DNA from: Hyphomicrobiales bacterium
GTDB lineage: Bacteria > Pseudomonadota > Alphaproteobacteria > Rhizobiales > Xanthobacteraceae
Direction: 5' to 3'
DNA: 61,968 bases
NCBI GenBank assembly: GCA_009377755.1
Contig: WHTM01000030.1
Location: forward strand, 1 to 61,968
Positions within the stretch are counted from its first letter, which is position 1; every line of letters starts with the position of its first letter. Below the pieces are notes generated by a model that did not search any database, was not told the DNA's origin, and saw only the letters and a program-made list of their open reading frames with translations. Below, in pieces: positions 1 through 9,808 of the stretch. Position numbers and translations under genes: made by a program.

Positions 1-166
1 CGTTCGCCTTACGGCTCATCGAGCATCTGTCAAACTTGTTCCCTTTCATGACGACTTCGATCCGCCACGGGCCGATCATGACAGACGAGTCATCACCACC
101 CTGCTGACCAAACGCAACAGTGGGCACGACCAGCGCTGCGATTAGGGCGATGATAGCAACCTGCAT
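1..166 (-). CDS. Small secreted protein, 3' end outside the window
   Basis: Reading leftward from an ATG at 166, an open frame runs off the window edge after 55 codons. A GGGAGG ribosome site lies just upstream. The first 20 residues (MQVAIIALIAALVVPTVAFG) form a hydrophobic signal peptide, followed by a polar mature region beginning QQGGDDSS. A CSMSRKAN stretch lies at the cut, so one cysteine is visible. The family is not recognised. The good ribosome site and signal peptide make it a believable gene, but only its N-terminus can be seen. Confidence 0.5.
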   Translation of the reverse strand, partial: MQVAIIALIAALVVPTVAFGQQGGDDSSVMIGPWRIEVVMKGNKFDRCSMSRKAN

Positions 167-363
167 GATGACCTCCCGGGCGCGCTTTCGTTGATTTGGG
201 CCGTGGCATCGCCCGATGATGCGCGATGCGGATCATGATCCCACGCTGCTGATGCCACGCGGCTACGTCGTCCAAGTTGCTAAAGCCCAGCTCCGGTTCG
301 TCACGCCGACGTACAGCGTACCCCGGGACGGCTCGCAAGAATATAGACGTAGTATTGTCGCAT

Positions 364-416
364 CCATCGAGCCTGCCTAAGCGGGATGGCCGGGACAAAC
401 CCGGCCATGACGCCGA
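364..416. repeat. Dispersed palindromic repeat (GTCATGGCCGGG family)
   Basis: The segment holds the arms GGCCGGGACAAACCCGGCC followed by ATGACGCC. The same style of repeat recurs near 29272-29344, 32968-33102, 45825-45862 and 48027-48096. Such GTCATG...CCGGG elements are common between genes of Bradyrhizobium-like genomes. The rest of 167-468 shows no convincing gene. Confidence 0.5.
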
Positions 417-468
417 GAGTATTCGGCCGACCATCGAGGCAAGCATTGGGGGGCGTCAAGGCGGATGA

Positions 469-843
469 TTACGCCAGCTTCAATCCGCAGTGCTTGGCGA
501 GATGCCGGAAGTCGCCATCACGGGCAATGAGTGAAATATCGTAATCGAGGCACGATTGGGCGATAAGGGTATCGGCTAGGCGGGCGCGCAATCCACGCGC
601 GAGCACAGTCGATCGGGTTGCGACCGCTCGCACCCAGTAGTCGGGCAGGAGTTCGAGCCGGGGCAGCCTTAGCACCAGGGTCCTGTGGCTTTCCGGCAGC
701 TTGGGCTGACAAAGGACTTCCGTCAACACGACAGGTGGAACGGCAATGTCGCCAGCTATCAGGCTGGTGTCGAACGCATCGACGTCGTGACCTCGGTCGC
801 CTTGCAGGTAGGCGATCAGTGTCGACGAATCGACGGCAATCAT
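469..843 (-). CDS. vapC: VapC-type PIN-domain toxin
   Basis: This 124-residue protein matches the size and layout of VapC ribonucleases, which cleave tRNA or rRNA using a metal bound by four acidic residues. Candidates are Asp5 (in VDSSTLIAYL), Glu42, Asp91 (in LADTLIAQ) and Asp109 (in ARDGDF), all at the usual PIN spacing. Its ATG at 843 overlaps the TGA of the upstream antitoxin frame by four bases, so the two are translationally coupled. The family-level call is secure; the RNA target cannot be read from sequence. Confidence 0.85.
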   Translation of the reverse strand: MIAVDSSTLIAYLQGDRGHDVDAFDTSLIAGDIAVPPVVLTEVLCQPKLPESHRTLVLRLPRLELLPDYWVRAVATRSTVLARGLRARLADTLIAQSCLDYDISLIARDGDFRHLAKHCGLKLA

Positions 844-1076
844 TTTCGGTCTTCACGAAGCGCGTCGATATCGACCGTGAAATTAAAGGTTCCGCGGAGC
901 TTCCGAAATTCGTGCTGAGCTTGAATCGCGGCGAGCTTTTTCAGCGCCGCACGGACAGTCTCGGTGACGCCCTCGCCGGTGTAGGCCTGGGCCCTTTCGA
1001 GATCGTCCTCGGGGACTTGGACAGTGATTTTGCGCAGGGTACGGCACAGATTACCAGTGTCCGCACTGGCATTCAA
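840..1076 (-). CDS. vapB: VapB-type antitoxin
   Basis: The frame ending at 840 encodes RKITVQVPEDDLERAQ followed by GEGVTETVRAALKKLAA, a ribbon-helix-helix DNA-binding fold like that of VapB antitoxins, and a C-terminal tail (KLRGTFNF) that would wrap the toxin. It overlaps vapC by four bases. No ATG lies in the right place: the frame is open far upstream, and a TTG at 1076 is the best-placed start (78 residues), with CTG codons nearer the domain as alternatives. No clear ribosome site marks any of them, so the 5' end is uncertain. Confidence 0.65.
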   Translation of the reverse strand: MNASADTGNLCRTLRKITVQVPEDDLERAQAYTGEGVTETVRAALKKLAAIQAQHEFRKLRGTFNFTVDIDALREDRK

Positions 1077-1092
1077 GCTGGCTTCAACGCTG

Positions 1093-1494
1093 TCATTTGT
1101 ACAGCCGCACGTCCTGCATCCGAGACGACAGCGTGAGCCCGTCGAGGCAGGCGTCCGGCGTGCCGGGCGCGCAGGTGACGTCGTTGACCAGGATCGATCC
1201 GATCTCGCCGCAACCGCCGTCAAGCGCGAAGGTCTTGACGATGGTCTTGCCGCCACGGACCGGGCCCAGTTCGACCGCCAGGCGGCGCTGCACGATGCGC
1301 TGCGGGTTGAACACCGCAAGATCGAGCTTCAGACTCTCGACCGCATCCTTGCCCTTGTTCTCGACGACGAAGGTGACTCGGCAGCGGTTGTCGTCGGTCT
1401 CAACGGTGTTGAGCTCGACCTGAACCGGCACGGCGAGTGCTGCCGTGCCGGTCAGGACGGCCACGATCAAGACGATGGCCGGAAGGTTTCGCAT
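1093..1494 (-). CDS. Secreted conserved hypothetical protein
   Basis: The 133-residue product starts MRNLPAIVLIVAVL with a signal peptide probably cleaved after about residue 20 (ALA). The mature part (VQVELNTVETDDNRCRVTF..VVENKGKDAVESLKLDL) alternates like a beta-sandwich of the FxLYD or CARDB kind and has four cysteines that could form two disulfides. The ATG at 1494 follows GGAGG at good spacing. It lies upstream of vapBC in the same direction, with 16 bases between its stop and the proposed antitoxin start. Function is unknown; a periplasmic location is inferred. Confidence 0.7.
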   Translation of the reverse strand: MRNLPAIVLIVAVLTGTAALAVPVQVELNTVETDDNRCRVTFVVENKGKDAVESLKLDLAVFNPQRIVQRRLAVELGPVRGGKTIVKTFALDGGCGEIGSILVNDVTCAPGTPDACLDGLTLSSRMQDVRLYK

Positions 1495-1617
1495 CGAGGT
1501 GCCTCCACTCGGGATAGGTCGAGAATGCGGTGAGGTATATTCAGCTGGCGCAATGCTGGCGTCGAGACCGCCAAGGTTGCCGGATCGGAGGCAGCCGGTC
1601 AAACGCGGCGAGCGGCG

Positions 1618-3654
<2,037 letters not shown>

Positions 3655-3762
3655 TGTCGCCCTCCGTTTAGGACCCGCGCAGCGGCGGCTAGTACCCGGA
3701 ATCACAGTTGGCTGATACGAAATCCCAGGGAAATCCGAATCAGGCTTCAATGAAACTGGGTA

Positions 3763-3837
3763 CTAGTGTCCCGAATCCGAAGTTCGCTTGATCTTGCAGC
3801 ACCCTCTGAGCGAACTTCGGATTCGAAAGGACACTAG
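3763..3837. repeat. CTAG-bounded 75-bp palindrome, copy 1 (left half of doublet I)
   Basis: The element begins and ends with CTAG. Its outer arms read CTAGTGTCCCGAATCCGAAG and, inverted, CTTCGGATTCGAAAGGACACTAG, around a short centre with CTTGCAGCACC. It is almost identical to the copy at 6563-6637. It can fold into one long hairpin. It sits between the convergent-side flank of the DUF255 gene and the next palindrome, separated by 13 bases. Confidence 0.85.
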
Positions 3838-3850
3838 CAAGTCTATGATT

Positions 3851-3928
3851 CTAGTGCCGCTTTTCGATTTGAAGTTCCTGAATGAGATTGCCGCAAGTGG
3901 TGCAGGAACTTCAAATCGGCGGCACTGG
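3851..3928. repeat. CTAG-type palindrome, copy 2 (right half of doublet I)
   Basis: A 78-bp inverted repeat with arms CTAGTGCCGCTTTTCGATTT.. and ..AAATCGGCGGCACTGG, and inner arms GAAGTTCCTG/CAGGAACTTC. It follows copy 1 after the 13-base spacer CAAGTCTATGATT. The same spacing and nearly the same spacer recur at 6638-6650. The right terminus has CTGG instead of CTAG. Confidence 0.75.
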
Positions 3929-4117
3929 CTCAGGTGAGCGGAACATAATGCCATTTGCGCCGTATCCCAGGGGCCGAACGGGATTGATGCGGATTCGCCG
4001 CTTGCAGTACCATTGAGATCTCGGCCAAGGCTTGCGCTTCTCGACCTGCGTGCGGCAGGATTGATCCGGCGCGGATCGACCGTGCCACCTGTTCGATCGT
4101 CATTGCGGAAGACAAGC

Positions 4118-4903
4118 ATGACAAAGAGACTCCTCGTCATGGGTTTGCTGTTGGTGAGCGCATTGGGCGCTGGCGTGTACTCTGGCGTGTACTTCGGATA
4201 CCGCGAGGGGAAAGCGGAAACCTTTCATGAGTTCGTCGGCATTAAAGATGCCCAAGAGCGGCGAAGCTACGCGATTCGGTATGCGCTCGGCCTGAACCAG
4301 TTCAAGGGCGTTGTTGGGCAGGATCTGTGGGTGCTGTATTCGGTGCATCCGGGCGTTACCGACGGTTTCTTCGTCGATTTGGGCTCTGCCGACGGAGTTG
4401 AGATTTCCAATACCTGGGCATTGGAACGGAATGGTTGGGCCGGCATTTGCATCGACCCGTTTCCGCGGAACATGCAGGGTCGGAGCTGTCAGATATTTGC
4501 AGAAGCCGTCGACAGCATGGGAGGCCGTACGGTGCAATTTCAGAATCCCGACAGCTATAGCGGCGGCATCCTCAAATATGCCGGCTGGTGGGTATCCGAC
4601 GAGAAAAAGCAAAATGTGGTCGACGTCACCACGACGACCTTAGCCGACATCCTTCGTCGCGCGCAGGCTCCGGCATACATTCACTACCTGAACGTGGACA
4701 TCGAGGGCGCTGAGTACGAAGCATTGCGGAACTTCCCATTCGACGAGTACAGGTTCGGCGCGATCACGATCGAGCATAACGATCTGGAGGGCCGGCGCGC
4801 GAAGATCCGCGACCTCTTGCTGAAAAACGGTTACCGGCTGGAGTGGGCGATTCGCGACCAGGATTGGTATGTGCAAGCTGACGGCGGCCCTGAAACTCAT
4901 TGA
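4118..4903 (+). CDS. FkbM-family methyltransferase with N-terminal membrane anchor
   Basis: The 261-residue protein opens with MTKRLLVMGLLLVSALGAG, one hydrophobic segment that is either an uncleaved anchor or a signal peptide. The core has the S-adenosylmethionine-binding motif FFVDLGSADGVEISNT and an acidic motif II (LNVDIEGAEYEAL), both typical of FkbM methyltransferases that modify sugars or small metabolites. ATG 4118 follows GCGGAAG at usable spacing; a longer in-frame version would put charged residues before the anchor. It stands alone between repeat doublet I and a truncated reductase. The substrate is unknown. Confidence 0.75.
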   Translation: MTKRLLVMGLLLVSALGAGVYSGVYFGYREGKAETFHEFVGIKDAQERRSYAIRYALGLNQFKGVVGQDLWVLYSVHPGVTDGFFVDLGSADGVEISNTWALERNGWAGICIDPFPRNMQGRSCQIFAEAVDSMGGRTVQFQNPDSYSGGILKYAGWWVSDEKKQNVVDVTTTTLADILRRAQAPAYIHYLNVDIEGAEYEALRNFPFDEYRFGAITIEHNDLEGRRAKIRDLLLKNGYRLEWAIRDQDWYVQADGGPETH

Positions 4904-4917
4904 GGGCGCCGGCCGAG

Positions 4918-5277
4918 TCATTCGTTGCTCGCCGTACTCACGTCCGTGACGCGCCTGTAGCCCGGATGAGTGTCAGCGAAAATCCGGGAACGGCATTCCG
5001 GTTTGTTCGACCTGCCGTTCTTGGAATGGATGACGACGTCGTGGCGCCGGCCTTGGATCGCGGTACCGATGAGGCGATGGTTGTGTCCCTGACCATAGCT
5101 TGCGGACGTGTCGAGAAGATTGATCCCGAGATCAAGCGCAAGCCTGACAGTCGCGATGGACTCCGCATCGTCAGCCGCGCCGTAAACGCCGGACATGCCG
5201 TAGCAGCCGAGGCCAATCGCAGGCACGCGGAGATCGGTGTTCCCGAAGGTGCGATAGGTCAACATGATGAAAGGCAA
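4918..5277 (-). pseudogene. Aldo/keto reductase, N-terminal fragment
   Basis: The first ~88 residues are a clear aldo/keto reductase N-terminus: LTYRTFGNTDLRVPAIGLG, then LDLGINLLDTSASYGQG with the barrel's catalytic Asp and Tyr. After about codon 88 (near 5013) the similarity stops and the frame runs into a REP-like hairpin (ADTHPGYRR is its translation). Intact family members have about 300-340 residues, so two thirds are missing. It starts three bases after the stop of the Bug receptor gene on the same strand, so the two were probably one operon before truncation. Confidence 0.75.
4957..4990. repeat. REP-like hairpin (GTAGCCCGGAT family)
   Basis: One hairpin with arms CCCGGAT and ATCCGGG begins GTAGCCCGGATGAG. 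Longer two-armed copies of this family are at 16136-16206, 18957-19047 and 19646-19738. Here it marks the point where the aldo/keto reductase homology is lost. Confidence 0.7.
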
Positions 5278-5280
5278 AGC

Positions 5281-6318
5281 CTACGGCGCGATGATCCTTT
5301 TCGCCCGCTCCACCGTTGCTTTTGGCGTGGCATAAATCTGGTGGACCAACTGCTGCAACTTGGCACCGGTGGAAGGACTGATGTCGAGGCGCGATTTCTG
5401 GGCGTCGGCAAGGAACTCCTTGTCCTTCATCACCGCGTCATAACCCGCACGCAGGAGCTTTAGCTGCTCCGCCGGCGTTTCGGGAGGCGCAATATACGGC
5501 CGGGAGAATACTTGCTGGCTGACCACGACCTTGACCGCTTTTCGGTCGTCCTCATCCTTGATGAAGTCCCAGATCTGGGGAATACCGAGCTTGGTCAGTT
5601 CCGGGTCTGGCTCCAGTGCGAACTGCACCAGGATATTGACGGTTTTGTCGCGCAACCAGCCCGGCCTTTGTGTCTTGGCGGTGGACCAGTCCCAGCCGCA
5701 CATGCCATCGACCTCGCCGCGCTCCATGTCGAGTATCATGTCCCGCGTCGCCTTGTAGCCAGAGACCACGCGAATCTTCGCGCCGGTGGTGTTCCTGAGC
5801 ATCTGGCCGTATTCGTAGGCGGCGGCGCCGGGCGCGCTTCCCGCAAAGATGCTGTCCTGCGCCAGGACGTCGGCGAAGGTCCTGACCTTTGATTTCTGAT
5901 AGGTCGCGCATATGCGTGCGCCGTTCTCCGCGCTGCCGATGAAGTTGAGCTTGGTCGGCTCGTATTGCGCCTTGCTCTTGGGGTTGAGCAGCGGAGTGAC
6001 GATCGAACCGGGATAGACCGCGGCAATCGCTGTGCCGTCCTTGGGCGCGTGGGTGAAGATATAGGCCGCCGCGCGCATGCTGCCAGCACCAGGCATGTTT
6101 TTCACGATGACGTTCGGGGCGCCGGGAATAAATCGCGGCAGGTGCCGCGCGATAGTTCGCGCATAAGCATCGTGTCCGCCGCCGGGGCTACCGCCAACGT
6201 TGATGTCGATTGTTTTGCCGGCATAGAAATCATTCGCCGCTGCCACTGGCAATGAGATCAGAATCGCGGTGACCATCAGCGCTGATCGAGACAGCAATCG
6301 TGTTCGATTGGCGGTCAT
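5281..6318 (-). CDS. Tripartite tricarboxylate transporter receptor (Bug family)
   Basis: The 345-residue protein has a signal peptide (MTANRTRLLSRSALMVTAIL.., cleavage near AAA-ND) and the Bug fold. It shows the N-terminal strand TIDINVGGSPGGGHDAYAR, the IVKNMPGAGSMRAA loop and FIGSAENG. Bug proteins are periplasmic receptors for carboxylates, usually delivering to TctA/TctB. No tctAB gene lies nearby, so this is an orphan receptor, a common state in alpha- and betaproteobacteria. ATG 6318 follows GGGAGA at correct spacing. The ligand is not predictable. Confidence 0.88.
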   Translation of the reverse strand: MTANRTRLLSRSALMVTAILISLPVAAANDFYAGKTIDINVGGSPGGGHDAYARTIARHLPRFIPGAPNVIVKNMPGAGSMRAAAYIFTHAPKDGTAIAAVYPGSIVTPLLNPKSKAQYEPTKLNFIGSAENGARICATYQKSKVRTFADVLAQDSIFAGSAPGAAAYEYGQMLRNTTGAKIRVVSGYKATRDMILDMERGEVDGMCGWDWSTAKTQRPGWLRDKTVNILVQFALEPDPELTKLGIPQIWDFIKDEDDRKAVKVVVSQQVFSRPYIAPPETPAEQLKLLRAGYDAVMKDKEFLADAQKSRLDISPSTGAKLQQLVHQIYATPKATVERAKRIIAP

Positions 6319-6562
6319 GACTTTCTCCCTGGCGTTTCGCTCTTTGCCGCCCACTGTCCCGCGGGTTCGTGCGCCGGCAGCTTGCGAGGGGGCATGAGGC
6401 GAGTCAACAATGTCCGACGCCGGTGACGTAACAGTCTCTGTGTCAGGAACTGAGCAGGGGTACTCCCGGTGGCTGACCAAGCCCAACAACGGAGCACCCC
6501 CATGCCACAGCGCGCTGCGACGATTTGAGAGTTTACCGAAGGCCTTTGAAGTCGTTAAGGCG
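6319..6562. other. Non-coding stretch upstream of the Bug gene
   Basis: No convincing gene is present. One imperfect 10-bp inverted repeat (GGGGTACTCC near 6456 against GGAGCACCCC near 6490) is visible, of unknown meaning. The promoter of the leftward Bug gene must lie here, but no clear -35/-10 pair was identified. Confidence 0.4.
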
Positions 6563-6637
6563 CTAGTGTCCCGAATCCGAAGTTCGCAATACCTTGCAGC
6601 ACCTTCTTAGCGAACTTCGGATTCGAAAGGACACTAG
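6563..6637. repeat. CTAG-bounded 75-bp palindrome, copy 3 (left half of doublet II)
   Basis: Nearly identical to 3763-3837 in both arms (CTAGTGTCCCGAATCCGAAG at the left, inverted at the right ending GGACACTAG), differing mainly in the centre (CAATACCTTGCAGCACC). It starts and ends with CTAG. Confidence 0.85.
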
Positions 6638-6650
6638 CAACTCTATGATT

Positions 6651-6727
6651 CTAGTGTGGTTTGGTTCAGAAGTTCGCTTCCCGAACTAGCGGCAAGAATA
6701 GAGCGAACTTCTGAACCACCACACTAG
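6651..6727. repeat. CTAG-bounded palindrome, copy 4 (right half of doublet II)
   Basis: A 77-bp inverted repeat, arms CTAGTGTGGTTTGGTTCAGA and TCTGAACCACCACACTAG with inner GTTCGC/GCGAAC. It follows copy 3 after the 13-base spacer CAACTCTATGATT, one base different from the spacer of doublet I. Its arms differ from copy 2, so the right-hand members vary more than the left-hand ones. Confidence 0.8.
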
Positions 6728-6737
6728 CCGACGCTGC

Positions 6738-7148
6738 TCACCCCGGCAGCACGCACGGTACCGTCTGCCGGCTATGCCGGCGATAGATTCTGAAGTCGGC
6801 GTCGGTGGTCAGCAGCAGCGGATCGGGGAGCACTTCGGTCATGCGCACCAGACAGGCGTCGGCAAAGGTCATCGGCACGTCGGCATATTTGTGCATGAGT
6901 CCAAGGACGGCATGGGTGTTGTCGGCGAGATGAAACGCGGGCACGACGGCTCCGCGATGCAGCAATGTTGCCAAGCCGGATGCGCCGTGCGGTCCAAGGA
7001 GATAAAACGTCTCCGAAAGGGCTGCCTCGCAGGTCTTCCAAGGCGGTGGGAAACGTTGCCCGTGCTCTGTTGCCCAGCGATGGTTGGATTCGCGGCGACT
7101 GATCAGCGTCACCAGAAAGCTTGCGTCAACGATGACGCTTGCGGCCAT
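6738..7148 (-). CDS. vapC: PIN-domain toxin (VapC family), second locus
   Basis: This 136-residue PIN protein begins [16 protein letters not shown]. Candidate metal ligands are Asp8, Glu41 or Glu46, Asp97 (MTFADACL) and Asp116 (TTDADF), the standard PIN set. Its ATG at 7148 lies inside the 3' end of the antitoxin gene, a 23-base overlap. It differs clearly from the toxin at 469-843, so this is an independent toxin-antitoxin pair, not a duplicate. Its target RNA is unknown. Confidence 0.85.
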   Translation of the reverse strand: MAASVIVDASFLVTLISRRESNHRWATEHGQRFPPPWKTCEAALSETFYLLGPHGASGLATLLHRGAVVPAFHLADNTHAVLGLMHKYADVPMTFADACLVRMTEVLPDPLLLTTDADFRIYRRHSRQTVPCVLPG

Positions 7149-7383
7149 AACCCATTGCCTTGAGATAATGCTTTTTGCGCGCGCCGAGATCGGGCGGCAA
7201 GCCGTCGACGGAGCCGACGATATCGGCGATGGCCGCATACGTTGCGGGACGCTGACGATCCGATGGACCGGCGCGGCTCAAGCGTTCGCGCACCACATCG
7301 GACTTCGACAGCTTGCGCTCGCGCGATTCGGCGTCGATCTGTGCTACGAGCGCATCCGGGAGCCGCACTGTCAGGGTTCTCAT
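7126..7383 (-). CDS. vapB: Ribbon-helix-helix antitoxin, second vapBC locus
   Basis: The 85-residue protein starts [17 protein letters not shown] and continues [16 protein letters not shown], a classic CopG/Arc ribbon-helix-helix DNA-binding fold. The C-terminal half ([19 protein letters not shown]) fits a toxin-binding tail. It overlaps the downstream PIN gene by 23 bases. Antitoxins of this kind repress their own promoter; a palindrome six bases before the start codon (7389-7400) is a natural operator. Confidence 0.85.
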   Translation of the reverse strand: MRTLTVRLPDALVAQIDAESRERKLSKSDVVRERLSRAGPSDRQRPATYAAIADIVGSVDGLPPDLGARKKHYLKAMGYGRKRHR

Positions 7384-7388
7384 GGCAC

Positions 7389-7400
7389 GTAATGTATTAC
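7389..7400. promoter_or_regulatory. Candidate antitoxin operator palindrome
   Basis: GTAATGTATTAC is a 12-bp dyad (GTAAT-2-ATTAC) immediately before the antitoxin start. Ribbon-helix-helix antitoxins usually bind short AT-rich dyads at their own promoter. The dyad is seen directly; its role is inferred. Confidence 0.45.
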
Positions 7401-7505
7401 ATCAATGGCAAAGGCGCAATACGACATCGATTGCTGCCCGTCGGTGCAATCGGTAAGCGGCTTTACCCGGACGTATGGATTGGCTTCAACAAGTCATGCC
7501 CCCTG

Positions 7506-7771
7506 CCCGCGACACCATCTTCGCTCTCTCCTCCGGCCGGCCGCCGGCGGCGATCGCGGTGGTGCGGATATCGGGGCCACGCGCGGGAGCCGCGCCGCGC
7601 AACGCTGGCGCGGGTGCGCGATCCGGACTCCGGCGAGATTATCGACGAGGCGCTGGCGCTGTGGTTCCCGGGGCCGGCGAGCGAGACCGGCGAGGACGTG
7701 GCCGAACTGCAATTGCACGGTGGACGCGCGGTGATCGCCGCCGTGCTGGTGGCGCTCGGACGGCCATCAGC
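7506..7771 (+). pseudogene. Truncated, frameshifted copy of the mnmE 5' region
   Basis: From ACACCATCTTCGC.. through ..GTGCTGGTGGCGCTCGG this stretch is nearly identical to 9826-10110 inside mnmE. An internal deletion of roughly 40 bases after codons for RISGPRAG shifts the frame, so the second half ([20 protein letters not shown]..) is read in another frame. Homology ends abruptly at 7771, and no GTPase domain follows. It therefore cannot make MnmE. Two leftward genes (7798-9405) lie between it and the intact gene. Confidence 0.85.
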
Positions 7772-7797
7772 ACGGCGGCATAACGCTGATCGAGAGC

Positions 7798-9081
7798 TCA
7801 GGGACCATGTTGCACCTCGGTCCGGTAGCTGCGTTGCGATTTGATCACGAGCTGGCTCCGGCTTGCATCGAAACCATACCGGATTTCCCGTCTCTCGTTG
7901 ATAGAGCCCTCTCTGTCATCGGCAATCAACATGCCGTCATCGGGGAAGAACTCCGCATATCCCTTTGTCTTCACAACCTGCACGAACTGAGCGCCAACGT
8001 CCGACCAGCGGTAGAGAAGAGCCGTGAACACGCCAGCAGATCCGCCCGATACCAGCGGTATGACGTATAGCCATTCGCCATCAACCTTGACGGCAAAAGC
8101 GCCCCAGGCAACGCCTCCCGAGTCTTGGTTCTGCCAAACCAATTTTCCCTTCATGTAGGTCAGCAACTCGCTCTCAGGCACCCGGGTAAAGCCCGGCGTC
8201 TGAGCAATGAGCTCGTCCGGATTGATGTCGGCAAACGGGGATTGCTCCGAGGCATCGCCGGCCGTCTCCTCAAACGGCTGTGGGGCGTCATCTGTCGGCC
8301 GCTCGCCACCGAACAAGTCGCCGCCTTTTCCCGAGATGTAGCGGATGAGGTCGGTCCACGGCACGAATACGGTGTAGGGACCCTCGGCATAGGAGCCGAC
8401 CTGGTAAGGAGCGAAGTGAAAGGTCAGACCCGAGCTTCGACCCGGCAACGTCGAGGGCGCAAGCGTCACAGGCTCTCGCTTGCGCAGCGTCGGCTCGACT
8501 TGCGACAGCCAGCGATCCTCGTTCGGATCGTCAGCGACTGGCGCGCCGCGCGCCTCCTTTGCGCGCGCGACGGCGGCACGGACGCGTTCTGCGAGTACTG
8601 TTCTGAGGCGGCCGTCGTCGATATTCGCCTTGAAGAACGGCCGGGTGCTGATGCGTTTCCTGGTCTCGCGATCCCACAGGGTCGTCTCGACGCTGAAGCT
8701 GCCGTGCGCGCCGCCCGTATAGAACCTCTCGGTGTCCAGAACGCTGACGTAGCGGCCGACGACAGAGCGCTGCTTGAAGGTTCGCTCGACGCTCCAGTCA
8801 ATCCCGTCGGCGAAGAGCTTGGGGCTCCTCCGCCAATCCTCCTCGACCTTCGTGCGCCACTTGGCGACGTAGCGCTTACCTTCGGCCAGAAGTGTCTTGC
8901 CGAGACTGGGATGCGCCTTGAGCGCGTCATCGATCTCGACCGCAATCGCGACGTCGATCTTTCCCACCTTGGTCTTGAATGACAGGACGGACGGCGTTAC
9001 CGCGTCCTCGGCCACCGCAGCGATTGGTCCGTTGGCGACAATTACGGCGATGACGCCGAAGGCTAACGGAAAGCGGTTCAT
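7798..9081 (-). CDS. Secreted DUF3298-domain protein
   Basis: The 427-residue product has a signal peptide ([17 protein letters not shown].., to about AVA-ED). An N-terminal DUF4163-like part contains [19 protein letters not shown]. It is followed by a DUF3298 signature, [18 protein letters not shown] then [11 protein letters not shown], as in RsiV and PdaC ectodomains. A unique C-terminal extension of about 160 residues has no recognised domain. ATG 9081 follows GGGAG. Known DUF3298 proteins bind lysozyme or peptidoglycan-related ligands; that role here is inference. It lies between the two mnmE copies. Confidence 0.75.
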   Translation of the reverse strand: MNRFPLAFGVIAVIVANGPIAAVAEDAVTPSVLSFKTKVGKIDVAIAVEIDDALKAHPSLGKTLLAEGKRYVAKWRTKVEEDWRRSPKLFADGIDWSVERTFKQRSVVGRYVSVLDTERFYTGGAHGSFSVETTLWDRETRKRISTRPFFKANIDDGRLRTVLAERVRAAVARAKEARGAPVADDPNEDRWLSQVEPTLRKREPVTLAPSTLPGRSSGLTFHFAPYQVGSYAEGPYTVFVPWTDLIRYISGKGGDLFGGERPTDDAPQPFEETAGDASEQSPFADINPDELIAQTPGFTRVPESELLTYMKGKLVWQNQDSGGVAWGAFAVKVDGEWLYVIPLVSGGSAGVFTALLYRWSDVGAQFVQVVKTKGYAEFFPDDGMLIADDREGSINERREIRYGFDASRSQLVIKSQRSYRTEVQHGP

Positions 9082-9114
9082 CGGCTACTCCCGAGGGATC
9101 GGAACGTGGCGTGA

Positions 9115-9405
9115 TCAGGTGCGCTTGTACGCGATGAGTGCGCCTACCACCACGCCGATAGCCGGAAACACAAGCGAGCATATCCCACCGTAGTAGAGCA
9201 CACCGAGGACCCCGATGCTCTCCGGAAAATAAACGATGAACGCATACGCTGCGACAAGTGTTATCACACCACCGGAAACGACACCGAGGACGTACGCAAT
9301 CAGAAACCACCACCAGGGCCGGCCCTTGCTGCGAGAGAAGGCCACTGCCCCGCCGACAACGGGTCCCACCAACGCGAACAACGTCATTGCTGTATCCGGC
9401 GTCAC
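9115..9405 (-). CDS. Small integral membrane protein
   Basis: The 96-residue protein is mostly hydrophobic with three probable membrane segments: TAMTLFALVGPVVGGAVAF, FLIAYVLGVVSGGVITLVA and a C-terminal stretch around GGICSLVFPAIGVVVGAL. It ends in a positively charged tail (YKRT). It precedes the DUF3298 gene by 33 bases on the same strand, so the two are probably co-transcribed. No family is recognised. Confidence 0.6.
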   Translation of the reverse strand: MTPDTAMTLFALVGPVVGGAVAFSRSKGRPWWWFLIAYVLGVVSGGVITLVAAYAFIVYFPESIGVLGVLYYGGICSLVFPAIGVVVGALIAYKRT

Positions 9406-9808
9406 TTGCAGCGCTCCGTGGCGGCGAAGAATACCTCAGCCTTGTAGGCCGGTCGCCGGAAGGCGTTCTCCAGATGGAGTCGGGAGCGAGCTTCCCATCG
9501 ATGTCGTAGCCCGAGCCGGTCACGCCAGGAGGACGGCAGAATTGTGCCATGACACGCTCCGGCGCAAGGATCGCACAACGCACAATAAGGGAAGCACAAT
9601 AAGGGATATGACGCGATGTCGTGCATTGACCTGGTGTTAGTGCATCAATTGTGCGGCGGGTTCACGTGGGCGCCATGTTGTCTCTTGACTGTCCACTACT
9701 GCGGCGCTTCGGTGCGCGCCGATGCCCTCCGCGCCTTTTCGGAGGTGGAGCACTATTGGCTTTCCCAGCCTTGACGCCTAACCCATCGCGGCGCTTCCGT
9801 GCGCGATA
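9406..9808. other. Non-coding stretch before mnmE
   Basis: Short leftward frames end here (one ending FFAATERCK at 9402), but neither has a clear start nor holds together in one frame; they may be a decayed small gene. The mnmE promoter should lie near 9700-9800; a small hairpin (CTCCGCGCCTTTTCGGAG) sits around 9727. Nothing else is supported. Confidence 0.35.

Noticed and set aside
93-446. A 117-codon leftward frame over the left-edge region
   Set aside because: Its translation passes through a dispersed repeat (WPGLSRPSRLGR) and overlaps the better-supported small secreted protein; no domain.
6456-6499. GGGGTACTCC / GGAGCACCCC inverted repeat
   Set aside because: Ten bases with one mismatch and a 24-base loop; no T tract, transposase or target duplication supports a terminator or insertion-sequence end.
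9406-9583. A possible small leftward gene upstream of the membrane protein
   Set aside because: Two short frames look partly protein-like (GYDIDGKLAPDS in one, FFAATERCK in another) but do not join without a frameshift, and neither has a supported start.
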